Below, piece after piece: positions 9,287-20,100 of a DNA stretch of 25,413 nucleotides. This DNA is from Catenaria anguillulae PL171. Taxonomy: Eukaryota > Blastocladiomycota > Blastocladiomycetes > Blastocladiales > Catenariaceae. The stretch lies in NCBI GenBank assembly GCA_002102555.1, contig MCFL01000331.1, positions 1 to 25,413 of the forward strand, in the 5' to 3' direction. Within the stretch, counting starts at the first letter, position 1; each line of letters starts with the position of its first letter. The notes beneath the pieces were generated by a model. It ran no database searches. It saw only the letters and a program-made list of their open reading frames with translations, and was not told the DNA's origin. Made by a program: the position numbers and the translations under genes.

Positions 9287-10180
9287 ATGTTCTTTGTGGT
9301 ACTAGCGTGCCTGCCCGCCGCCACCATGATTCAGCCCATCCTTAGCATCACTTGACCCACACATTGTCGCACTCGACCTGAACCGACCTGCAGAAAGACC
9401 TCAACCACATTGTCGAGCTGCAGCCGACCCTCTTCACGGCCAACATTGAGGACCAGCTCAAGCGCAGGCTGCACGACGAGGTCGAGGGCAAGTACGACTC
9501 GCGCGTCGGCTACATTGTGGCCGTCGTGTCCATCATCAACATTGGCTCGGGCCTCGTCTTGCCCGCCATGGGATCCGCCCAGTACTCGATCAAGTACCGC
9601 GCCATCCTCTTCAAGCCTTTCAAGAACGAAGTGGTCGATGTACTCGTCACAAAGATCAACCAGTTTGGCTTCATGTGCGAGATTGGTGCCGCAGAAGTCT
9701 TTGTTTCGCAGGCGGTTCGTTATTCTGGGCAAATGAGACTGCCTGTACTTTCTTGTTATCATGTCAGGGCTGACAAGTGCACGGTTGGTTGGCTGGCTGG
9801 TTGATATTTTCCAGCTCATTCCCAGCGCTTTCAAGCACGACCCCAAGGGAGTATCCGCCTGTTTCCGTGACGAGACTGGCGAGCAACGTATCGAGCCTGG
9901 CGTTCGGGTAAGGCTCCAGATTCTCAATACCACATCAGCAGCCGACCGTGTGGTATGCTTCTTTTCATTGGTCTCGATTGCACTGATATCTTTGGAACTC
10001 AATTGCTTTGGCTGTTTTTATGATCATTTTGTCCCTTTTCTGCCTCGGATCGGGTTTTTTTTTCGCGCCCTCTTTTGGTTCTTATTGTGGCGCCGCCGGC
10101 TGCATTTCCGCTCCGCGCAGCATTGTATTGGAACCATGAAGGGCGACGGGTTGGGCATTTTGCCTGAGCACGTCTATTGA
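9287..10180 (+). CDS. RPB7: RNA polymerase II subunit Rpb7
   Basis: Rpb7 pairs with Rpb4 to form the stalk of RNA polymerase II, which binds emerging RNA and helps initiation. Four exons: 9287-9298, 9394-9714, 9815-9952, 10121-10180, giving 176 residues (family about 171). Exon 1 encodes only MFFV; spliced to KDLNHIVELQP it aligns without gaps to the usual Rpb7 N-terminus. GYIVAVVSI, IGSGLVLPA, YSIKYRAILFKPFKNEVVD and KINQFGFMCEIGAAEVFVS are the SHS2/tip and OB-fold family segments, followed by LIPSAF at the start of exon 3, VRLQIL, and the terminal IGTMKGDGLG. The final residues (ILPEHVY) are a few longer than the common ending. The start context CCAACCATG is good. Introns are 95, 100 and 168 nt, all phase 0. 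Confidence 0.96.
9299..9393 (+). other. RPB7 intron 1
   Basis: A 95-nt intron, donor GTACTA, acceptor CTGCAG. It follows only four codons; homology fixes the junction MFFV|KDLN. Confidence 0.88.
9715..9814 (+). other. RPB7 intron 2
   Basis: A 100-nt intron, donor GTTCGT, acceptor TTTTCCAG. Splicing gives FVSQA|LIPSAF, matching Rpb7. Confidence 0.92.
9953..10120 (+). other. RPB7 intron 3
   Basis: A 168-nt intron, donor GTATGC, acceptor CGCGCAG, with a T-rich interior. Splicing gives ADRV|HCIGTMKGD. It is about twice the usual intron length here and open in the coding frame. Confidence 0.85.
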
Positions 10181-11166
10181 TTCTCAAATTCTTTATTCTC
10201 AAAACGTGACCTCTGCCTCAATGTACATATTTTCGATCTTGCGGTTTGCAGTCTCCGTTGGTTTCCGAGTCTGAGCTGGTCCATCGTCTTCCCTAGCGTG
10301 AAGGGCACGAGCAAAACACTTTGACTCTTGTCTCGTCGCCAAACTAAACTCGACCCAACGGCCAATTTGCCCCATTTCACAAGTTCCCCCCAATGCGCCC
10401 CGATTCGCCAATTTCCGTATAGCGGTATCCATGCATGGATGCCGAAACCCCTTTCTGCCGCGGCATTGCCCGCCGCAACAAATGGCCATCCTGGAATCGC
10501 ACTCATTGCCTGCGACCGCTCAAGCTCGATGCAACACGCACACCGTTCTGCGATTCTTTGCGGTTGATTTCCATGATCCGCAGCTCAGTCATGACACATC
10601 CATTGGGCGGATCCGACATTTATCATCAACATTGATTCAAAGCTGTATCCCATTGCATAAATGCTGCGTAGGTAGCAATGCGTCGAGTGTTTGTCTTCCT
10701 CGGTCGCTTTCTTCCTTTGCTCGCTCCCACATCACCCCGTCCTCAGCAATTCGGTGTATGTGGGTCGGCTGGTACCGGCCAAATTGATACATCCCGCAAA
10801 CTGCCCATGTCTTATACACACACATTTTGAGGCATCCTGGCGCGAAGAGTGTGGCGGGAACAAGAATTAGGCGGACAGTCGTGGGGACATTTCCTCCCAA
10901 CGTATGAATACCAAACAGGTGATGGGAACGGGTTCAATTCATTCAATACAGACAGATTGTCACAGAGGGCGGCTAAGAAACAAGCAAAAGACCATGGCAA
11001 AACTGGTGTTGGATTGCAAAACAGATGAGGGAAAGAACACAGATTTGGTACAGCTCAGGTGACGTGAAACAGCAAAAAAAAAACGACAGAAAAAGAGATG
11101 CGGGCACGAAATGAGGTATACGTACATCAAGGGAAGAGACGGAGAAAGAAAACAAAAGAAATGAAT
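10181..11166. other. Convergent 3' intergenic region, no gene seen
   Basis: Nearly 1 kb between the 3' ends of RPB7 (+) and the giant gene (-). Short open frames exist on both strands but none shows motifs or host-like codon use. The right end is A-rich on the plus strand and should include the giant gene's 3' UTR. Confidence 0.45.
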
Positions 11167-14100
11167 TTACTGGTACTGGGCGAGATCCATCACAAGTTGC
11201 ATGTTCTTTTCGAGGATGGTGTCCAACTCGGCTTGCAATTGACCCACACGCTCTTCGAGATTCTTGTTCATCTCCGTGAGCATGTCGACTTGCTCCATGG
11301 ACGCCCCCTTGGGCGATCTCAGGCCACCAGAGGCTTGCTGCAAGCGATCCACCTCGGCCATGAGCGCCTCCATCTGTTGCAGCAACTGCTCGTTATCTTC
11401 CTTGGACTTGTTGTACTGGGCCTGCAACTGCTGAATGTCGCGCAAGAGCTGGTCTTCTGCCGCCTGTGCCTCGCCAGCCTGCATTTGCATCATTTCTTGC
11501 AACTGCAACTTGGTTTGCGCCATGTCGTCGAGTTGATGCTGTGCACCCGACAGCTTGGATTGCAAATCGCGAATGACCTGCGCTTGGGACTCGACCTCGG
11601 CTTGCAATGACTGCACGGCACCCGGATCCTTGGCGGAGGCGGAAGAAGTGGCACTGCGCGCCATGGCGAGGTCTTGTTGCAAATCGCGAATGATGTTGGC
11701 TTGCTCTGCGAGCTTGGATTCGAGAATGCGGATGGTTCCCGACTTGGCCTCGGCTTCTCGCTGGAGCGAGTCGACGATTGCGGAATCCGACGCAGAGGGA
11801 GCGATGCGGCCGTCGTGGTGCTCGGAAAAGATGCGACTGGCCGTTGGAGTCGACTCGAGGGAACCAAGCATGCGAGGATTGTGGCGACTACTGAGGGCTT
11901 GTGGATCTGCATGCGCGCGCTCTTGCAGTACGAGCAGTTGGCCGGCAATGTGCTCGTAATCGGCCGTGCCAGCGACACGTGTGCGAAGCGAGTCGACCTC
12001 GGCCTTGGTAGGCATGTCGGCAATTTGCTTTCGCAGGTACTCATAATCGGCTTGCGACGCAATCGTTGCGCGCATGTGCTCGATTTCCTGCTTGGTGGGC
12101 ATGCTGGACAATTGGGTGCAAATGTATGCATAATCGGCTTGCGACGCAATCGTGGAGCGCATTTGATCGATTTCTTGCAAGGTGGGTAGTTGCGAAAGCT
12201 GCTTGACGAGGTACGAGTAATCTGCCTGGGAAGCAACAGTGCGACGCAAAGATTCCACCTCTGCGGCCAGCGGTTCGAGCTCCAACAAACGTGCGTGCTT
12301 GTACTCATAATCGGCTGTCGCCGTCTCGTGCAACCGCAACTTGTTCAGCTCGCCCGCATACGCCTCCACCTCGAAACCCTTGGGCGCATTCGCAGTTGCG
12401 GCTGGCGTTGGAGCATGCGCGACTGGGTAGGCAAGAGCCACTGGTGCACTTGTGTTCAAAGTGGCACGCGCCTTGGTCAAGTCCTTTTGCAAATCGTCGA
12501 CATTGGCCTCCAATTCAGCAACACGAGCGCGCAGTTGAGTATTGCTGCGAATGAGTACCGAGGGCGACGAGTCGGTGACGGATGCAACCGATGACCGGCG
12601 CGACAGGGATGCTTCGCGTTGCTTGGCCTGATCCAACTCGCCGCGCAGCAAGCTGATCTCGTTTTGCAGGTCCTTGACCTGGTTGCGCAAGATGTGCAGC
12701 TCGCCATTGCTGGGGACACGAGATTGTGCAACAGAGTACGGTGTAATGGTATCGGTGCTATCCGAGTTGCGCAAGCCGCCGATAGATGACGCGTGGGACA
12801 GATCGAGCGAGCGCGAGTTGGGCATGTTGCCGCTGTACATGAGATCCGACTTTGAGCCCATTGGGCCCTTGGCGTCCAATCCAGCAGGCATCCATCCAAC
12901 ATTGGCATCTGAAGAGGGAGCACGGTGCATTGGTTGTTGACCGGCGACGATTGCTTCGAGTTCCATTAGGCGCTGATGCTTGTGCTCATAGTCAGAGTAT
13001 GCCGACAAGGCCGACCGCATGGCGTCCACCTCAGCCTTGGTTGGTAGCTCGGCAAGCTGAGCCCGGAGATACTCATAGTCAGCCATGCTTGACAGTTGGG
13101 TACGCATGGACTCGACCTCTTGCACAGTCGGAAGGAGAGCAAGCTGTGAGCGCAGGTACGAGTAATCGGCCATGGACGCGAGCTGATTTTGAAGCGAGTC
13201 AATCTTGACGAGGAGCGAAGAAACATCGGATGGCTCGGTGGAAATGGACGACGCAGACGCCGCAACAAGTCGATCGGCAGACTGGCGAGAGACTGAAGAC
13301 ACTGGCGGAGAAGCAACCATATCGCGCGTCTTGTCCACACTGACGGTTGAAGTGCCACGGAGCCGGTTTCCGAAGGCAGTCAGGCCACTCGGTAAGAAGC
13401 CTGAGAAAGAGCGCGAGCGCGGTGGAGTTGCCGGAGTTGAAGCCGGCTGTGAGGCTGCCGGAGACGTTGGGGCATGGACGGCAGTCATGGCGTTTGCCAG
13501 CTCGTTGGAAAGCGAGTACACCTTGGCTTTGAGATCCTCATTCTCCCTCGTGACCAAATCAAGCTGGCGAGAGGCTCGATCAAGCTGCTGCGAAACCGTT
13601 TCGAGCTGCATCGTGGCCATGTCCAGTTTGCGCTGGCTTGCCGCTGCATCAACCGTGGCGGCAGATTGCACAACTGCGGCAGGGGTAGGGACCTTGCCGG
13701 ATGACACGGACGCCATGTGCTGAGCGTGGAGCCATTCGTGATTTGCTTGAGCGGCAATGGTGGTCCGCATTTGCTCGATTTCCTGCTTGGTTGGCATGTC
13801 TGCAAGTTGGTTCCGCAAGTACTCGTAGTCGACCATCCCGGCAATCGCGTTGCGCATCTGTTCGACTTGCTGCTTGGTCGGAAGCTCGGCGAGGGTTGCA
13901 ACCAGGTACGAATAATCGGCTTGCGACGCGAGCTGAGTCCGCATCGCCTCGATTTCTGCCTTAGACGGCATATCGGCAAGCTGTGCGCGAAGGTACTCAT
14001 AATCGGCTTGCGCCGCGACCGTGCGACGCAACTGCTCGACCTCGGACGCCAACGGCTCCAGCTCCAACAAGCGCGCGTGCTTGTGCTCATAATCAGCACA

Positions 14101-17100
14101 CGACGCCAACCTGGTCCTGACGACCTCAAGCTCGAACTGCAAATGAGTTGCGTCGCCTTCTACGTGAACGGATCCGGGCACCACAGAAGCCATGGAGCGA
14201 GCAGCGCCAAGTTCGGTTTGAGCACGAGCGAGTTCGGCGCGTAAGCGAGCCACTTCGGATTGGTCCACCTGCTGCTGTTGCGGTTGTTGCTGAGCCAGAG
14301 CGGACCCAAGGGACAATGCTGAGCCGAGCGACCGGGCCGAAACGGACGTCGCTTCGGATGTCACCGAGGCAATGGACGCCACGGACGCAATGCTGGGCCG
14401 CCGCAAACTGGTGACCTGGGCACGAGAGAGATCCAACTCTTGCCGCAATGCCGCATTCTCTTGCGTGAGGTCGTCCACGCGGTGCTGCAACGCGAGCTCA
14501 GGAACAAACGACACAGACCGCTTGCGCAGTTCTGCAGTGGAGCCGTGAGGTGATCCAACGTCGGACGGTGTAGAAGAGCCACGACGCAAGGCGGGCTTGA
14601 GGGCAAATTTGGCCGTCTTGAGCTCGACAACACGCATGTGCTTGTACTCATAATCGGCAGTCGCCGCAATTCTTGTCCGCATGGCCTCGATTTCTTGATA
14701 CGTTGGCAGCTGTTGCAACTTTGCGCGCAGGTACTCGTAGTCGACCTGGGATGCAATGATGCGGCGCATATCCTCAATCTCCTGCTTGGTCGGCAACTCG
14801 GCAAGTTGAGCACGCAAGTAGTCGTAGTCGGCTTGGGAAGCAATCGTGACGCGCATTTGCTCGACCTCTTGAATCGTGGGAAGCATCGCCACTTGCGAGC
14901 GCAAGTATTCGTAATCGGCTTGAGAAGCGACAGTGCGGCGAAGCTGTTCGACCTCGGAAGCCAACGGCTGAAGCTGCAGGAGCTGGGACCGGAGATACTC
15001 GTAATCAACAGTCTCTGCTGCCCGACGACGCAGAGTTTCCAACTCGTCATGCGCATCAAATTCAATAGACCGTGAAGCAGCGCGAGGGTCGATGACACCA
15101 ACCTTGTCGGCCAAACGGCGAGCAATGACCTCAGAACGTGTTGGCACATTGGCCAATTCAGAGTCGACGAGCACAATGGCGGGCTCCGACCTTGACACTG
15201 CACGACTTGACGTAACTGAGGTTGAGCGAGACATGCTGCGTGAGCGCGGCGTGGACGAATGGGCCATGTCTGAGTGATCGCCAGCAGCGAGACGATTGGC
15301 GACAATCTCTGTGCGTGTGAGGGGCACGGACGATTCTTGAAGAGACATTTGCGAAGCAACGGTTCGGCGCAACTGTTCAACCTCGGATACCAGCGGCTTG
15401 AGTTGTTGTAGTTGAGACTGGAGATGCTCGTAATCGGCCGTCTCTGCGACCCGGCGACGCAAAGATTCCAACTCGGCATGTCCGTCAGAGTCAATGGACC
15501 GTGAAACACCACGGGGTTCGGCGATGGTAACCTTGTCGGCCAACCTGCGCGCAATGACCTCGGAACGCGTCGGTACGTTGGCAAGCTCAGAGTCGACAAG
15601 GACAACGGCAGGTTGTGACCTAGACACTGCGCGACTCGACGAAGCGGAGGCGGAACGAGACATGCTGCGTGAGCGAGAAGCCGATGAATGGACAACCCCC
15701 GATTGGTGGTCGCCGGCAGCAAGGCGATTGGCCACGATTTCTGTGCGTGAGAGAGGCACAGACGATCCTTGAAGTGCCATGAGTTGGGCGTGCTTGTGCT
15801 CGTAATCTGCGGTTGCTGCAGCATGCTGGCGCAGCTTTTCCAGCTCTTGATCCATGCCTTCCAGCTGCAACAGCCTTTGGCACAAATAAGGGTAATCGGC
15901 CATGGATGCGAGCTGATTTTGAAGCTGGTCAATTTGAGAAAGCAAAGCTTGAGGCGGGCCGGCAAGCACTTGGCCATGCAGATACTCGTAATTGGCTTGG
16001 GTAGCAATCCTTGTCTGCATCTCTTCGATGGCACCCTTGGATGGCATGTCTGCAAGTTGGTTCCGCAAGTACTCGTAGTCGACCATCCCGGCAATCGCGT
16101 TGCGCATCTGTTCGACTTGCTGCTTGGTCGGAAGCTCGGCGAGGGTTGCAATCAGGTACGAATAATCGGCTTGCGACGCGAGCTGAGTTCGCATCGCCTC
16201 GATTTCTGTCTTGGACGGCATATCGGCAAGCTGGGCGCGAAGGTACTCATAATCGGCTTGCGCCGCGACCGTGCGACGCAACTGCTCGACCTCGGACGCC
16301 AACGGCTCCAGCTCCAACAAGCGCGCGTGCTTATGTTCGTAATCCACGGTCGCGGCCACGCGCGCGCGAAGCGTCTCAATGTCATCCATGGAGGCATTCC
16401 CGCTGCCGAGCATGTTGGACCGAGCGAGGGAGACGCGACTGATGGACCGGGAACGTGGTTGAGATGCCACAGAAATGGGGCGCGATCGAGACCGCGGGAC
16501 GTGATCACCGGCGCTGGACGGAAGCGCACGTTGCGACGAAGTGAGCGGTTTGGGATCCATCGCCAGCTCGGCTTCTGCCGGAACAAGTTCAATGAATGAC
16601 AGTGGATGACCCATCATGGCACACTCCAACTCCATCAAGCGCATCCGCAAATAGTCGTAATCCGCCATACCCGCAACAGCATTCCGCAACTGCTCCACCT
16701 CCGTGTCTAACCCCTCAAGCTTTGACAGGCGCGACCGCAGATACTCATAGTCGGACATGCTCGCAATCGTGTTGCGCATTTGCTCGACTTCTTGAATCGT
16801 CGGCAACTCGGCAAGCTTTCCACGCAAATACTCGTAATCGGCCATGCTCGCCGCTGCCGTGCGCATGGCCTCGATTTCTTGCCGTGTCGGCAACTCGGCC
16901 AACTGCTGAATCAAGTACTCATGGTCGGCCATCCCCGCAATCGTGTTGCGCATCTGCTCCACCTCTTGACGCGTGGGCAACGAGGCGACTTGGGAACGCA
17001 AGTACTCATAATCGGCTTGCGACGCCAGCACTGTGCGCATCGAATCGACCTCTTGCTTTGATGGTGCCTCGGCCAACTGCTTGATCAAGTATTCGTGGTC

Positions 17101-20100
17101 CACCATGCCCGCTAAGGCCGAGCGCATGGCGTCAACCTCGGCCTTGGTCGGCAGTTCCGCGAGCTGTGCGCGCAGATATGTGTAATCCGCTTGCGACGCA
17201 ATGGTGGACCGCATGGCCTCAATTTCTTGCTTGGTGGGCATGTCGGCAAGCTGAGAGCGCAAGTAATCAATGTCGGCCGTGGCAGCCAGCTGGTTGAGGA
17301 CGCTGTCGAGCTGCTGGCGAAGGAGCCGGTTTTCAGACAGCAGCTTGGACACATCCGGGTCGTCGCCGAGAGCCTCATCGCCAATGGCGCGCGAGCTTTG
17401 CGTAAGCGTTGCACGCTCAACATCGTCGAGGGCGTCCTTGAGCTGGCGAACCGAGGAGCCAAACGCGTCTCGAGAGCGGTTGAGATTGTCAATTTGCTGT
17501 CCAAGCTGTGTTTCGGGAACCGACCTCGAACGTGAGCGGGCCGCTTCGTTTTCTGCTGCGGCCGGGGCAATTGAACGCGACAAGTCGGGCTGACTGTTCT
17601 TGCGAAGACCGGCACCGAGCATGCTTGGGTTGAAAACGATCCCAGACGATGTCGCCGACGTAGATCCACCAGCAGTCAACGGAGCAACGGGGGCGAATGA
17701 GGACACGGCGGGAGGTGGCTGGCTGCGCAGCTGGTTGATCTCGCGCTCCAGGTCTTGAATGCGTGCTTGTGACTTGGCCAATTCCGTCACCAGCTCGGAC
17801 GTGGACATCGACGACTGAGACTGTTGCTGACCGCCCGACATGGCGGCTGACCTCGCCCGCTGCAACTCCTTGTTCATCCTGGCAATTTCTGCCTCGCGAT
17901 CAGCAACCACCTGGCGCTCCCGTTGCAGCTCTGCTGTGAGCCGTTTGACCACTTGGGCATCGGTTCCGCCAACTTGCCCATTGTTTGCCAACTTGGCCGT
18001 CAACTCCTCCACCTCGGCGCCGCGCGTCATGGACTGCGTCTTGTACTCGCGAACCATTTTTGCCAGCCGCTGAATCTTTGCGAAATCGTCCGTGTGCTGT
18101 TTCTCGAGCGTCTGCTTTTCTTGCTCGAGCGCCTGCACCTTGGCCGTGAGTTTCTCGACCAGTGTCGACTTTTTCTTGACGGCCGCGCCAAACTCGGCCA
18201 AGGTGGCCGCATCCGTGGCCACTTGCTGATTTAGGGACGTAATTTCCTCGCGCGCGGCTTCGAGTTGCTCACGCGTTTGCTCGAGATCCTTTGCGAGGTC
18301 TCCCGGGTTGGTCGACGTCAAGTTGGCGATTGCCGCCGCTGTGGCTGGGCCCATGGCCCGCGACGAAGAACCGCCAGAGCCAGAGCTGAGCTTGGCGCGG
18401 AGGTCATCGACCTCGGTTTGGAGCTTGGTCACCAACAAGGTCTTTTTCCGCAGCGCATCCGCCAGGTTTGCCACTGCGTCGTCCTTGCCGTTGCTGACGG
18501 ATTGCCGGTTGGATACAATCGATTGGCGACCCGCCGCCGGCACGCTCGACTGGCGCATGCGCGAGTTTGGACTCGGTGTGGTAATGTTTGGCTCGGATCC
18601 TTGGCGGCGGCGAGGCGGTGTCGTGTTGTTCATTTCAACCAAGTCCGGCTCGGGTGCACTGGATGCAGCCACAGACTTGCGGCTAGGCATCATGGACTGG
18701 CGAACGCGGCCGGCTGATGTGCTCCGCTGCAACGTGCCGGGAGGCGAGGTGGCGTCGACAGCGCGTTCGAGCTCTTCTTTGAGTTTGTTGATGAGCGCCG
18801 TCTTCTTCTTGATAGAGCTCTTGGCCTCGGCGAGCTGCGACTCCAGGTCGGCCACTTGGGCTTGCACGTCCGTCGAGGCCACGTTGGCCGTGGACGTGAC
18901 TGGTGCAGCCGACCCTTCTAATTCACGCACACGGACTTCCCACTTGCTTGCCAACGCGCGTGCCGCCTCGGCTTGTCTCGACAAAATCTCGACCTTTTCT
19001 TCGGCTGCAGCCAGCTTGGCATTCAATCCCTCATCCACCTGCGGCGGCTGCGACTGCTGCGAAGCAAGAGCCGACCCAAGCGCGGGCAAGCCGCTGAGCG
19101 ACCCCTGGCCATTCTTCTTTGCAGCCTCCACTTGTGTGGCCAACACGGTGATCCTCTCCCGATAATCCTCGACTGTATCCCGTGCCCTCTCGAGCAGCGC
19201 ATCCTTCTCGGCAACGACGGCTTGCAACTGCCCAACGGCCGTCTCGAGGTTTCCAATGCGCTCTTGGTACTGCGCCACGCCGGCAATCACACTGTTTGCC
19301 TGCCGCAGCTCCACAATCTGGTTGGACAAGTCCTCGTTCTGTTGAGCCACCACCTCCATTTCCTTGTGAACTTGCTGCAGCATGAGCTCGTACTCGCCCT
19401 TTTGCTGCTCTGCAAACTTTGCGATTTGAGTCACATTGGACTGGGCTTGTGCAAGCTGCGCGCGGGTCGATGAAAGTTCCGTGTCGCGCTCCTGCAGCAG
19501 CTGGTTGAGCGCCGACGTGTTCTTTGCGGGCGGGCGCGGAATCGAGGCGGCCAATGCGTTGGTCATTTCACGGCGCTGTTCTTCAAGCAGCGCAGCCTAC
19601 AACATTGTAAAGCAACGAGTTAGTGATTGCCCAACACGAAAACCCCCTTTCACGGCGCATGTACCTGGCTCTTCAACTGCGTCGTCAACTCCCGCTCACT
19701 GTTCTCGAGCTCAACGACCCGCGGCCGCAGTTTGCCCACCTCGGCCTCCAATTCTTGGACCCTATCCCGCTGCCCCTCCGCCCTGCGCTGCATCTCCGAC
19801 ACGCGCATCTCCAATTGCAACTTTGCGTCCTTAAGCCCCGCGACTTGCTTTGACGTCTCGACCAGCTCGCGCTCGAGGCGCTCGTGCGATTGCTGGACGC
19901 TCGCGAGCTCCTGAGCGCGTTGCTGCTCGCGCTTTTGCAGCGCGTCATACTCGAGCGCTTTTTGCACGGCCTCGTCGGTGGGCATGAGCTGGACCGTCGG
20001 GTGGGCAGATGTGCGGAAGGCCGATCGACGCACGGGTTTGCCGGCGTTGACCTCGCGCAGAAGATCAATGATGGTCGTGTCGCGAGGACGTTTTGGGGTG

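Noticed and set aside
9904-9912. GTAAGG in RPB7 exon 3 as a splice donor
   Set aside because: Using it would delete VRLQIL, which is conserved in Rpb7; the later GTATGC donor keeps the family sequence.
14361-16151. A 596-codon open frame on the minus strand in a second frame of the giant gene
   Set aside because: It is the -1/+1 shadow of the repeat-coding frame; biased codons and repeats keep it open. Its translation is Ser/Pro/Arg/Cys-rich noise with no motif.
11923-17277. Regular 87-nt repeats that could suggest a CRISPR array or non-coding satellite
   Set aside because: The period is a multiple of three, substitutions favour third positions, the frame is open for over 8 kb, and there are no identical repeats with unique spacers.
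11098-19473. Many plus-strand open frames rich in Leu, His, Gly and Arg across the giant gene
   Set aside because: They are antisense reflections of the repeat-rich coding strand and have no independent start, motif or codon support.
19566-19566. ATG at 19566 as start of the giant protein
   Set aside because: A 68-nt intron with good ends joins a coiled-coil exon upstream in phase, and sense continues to 21672.
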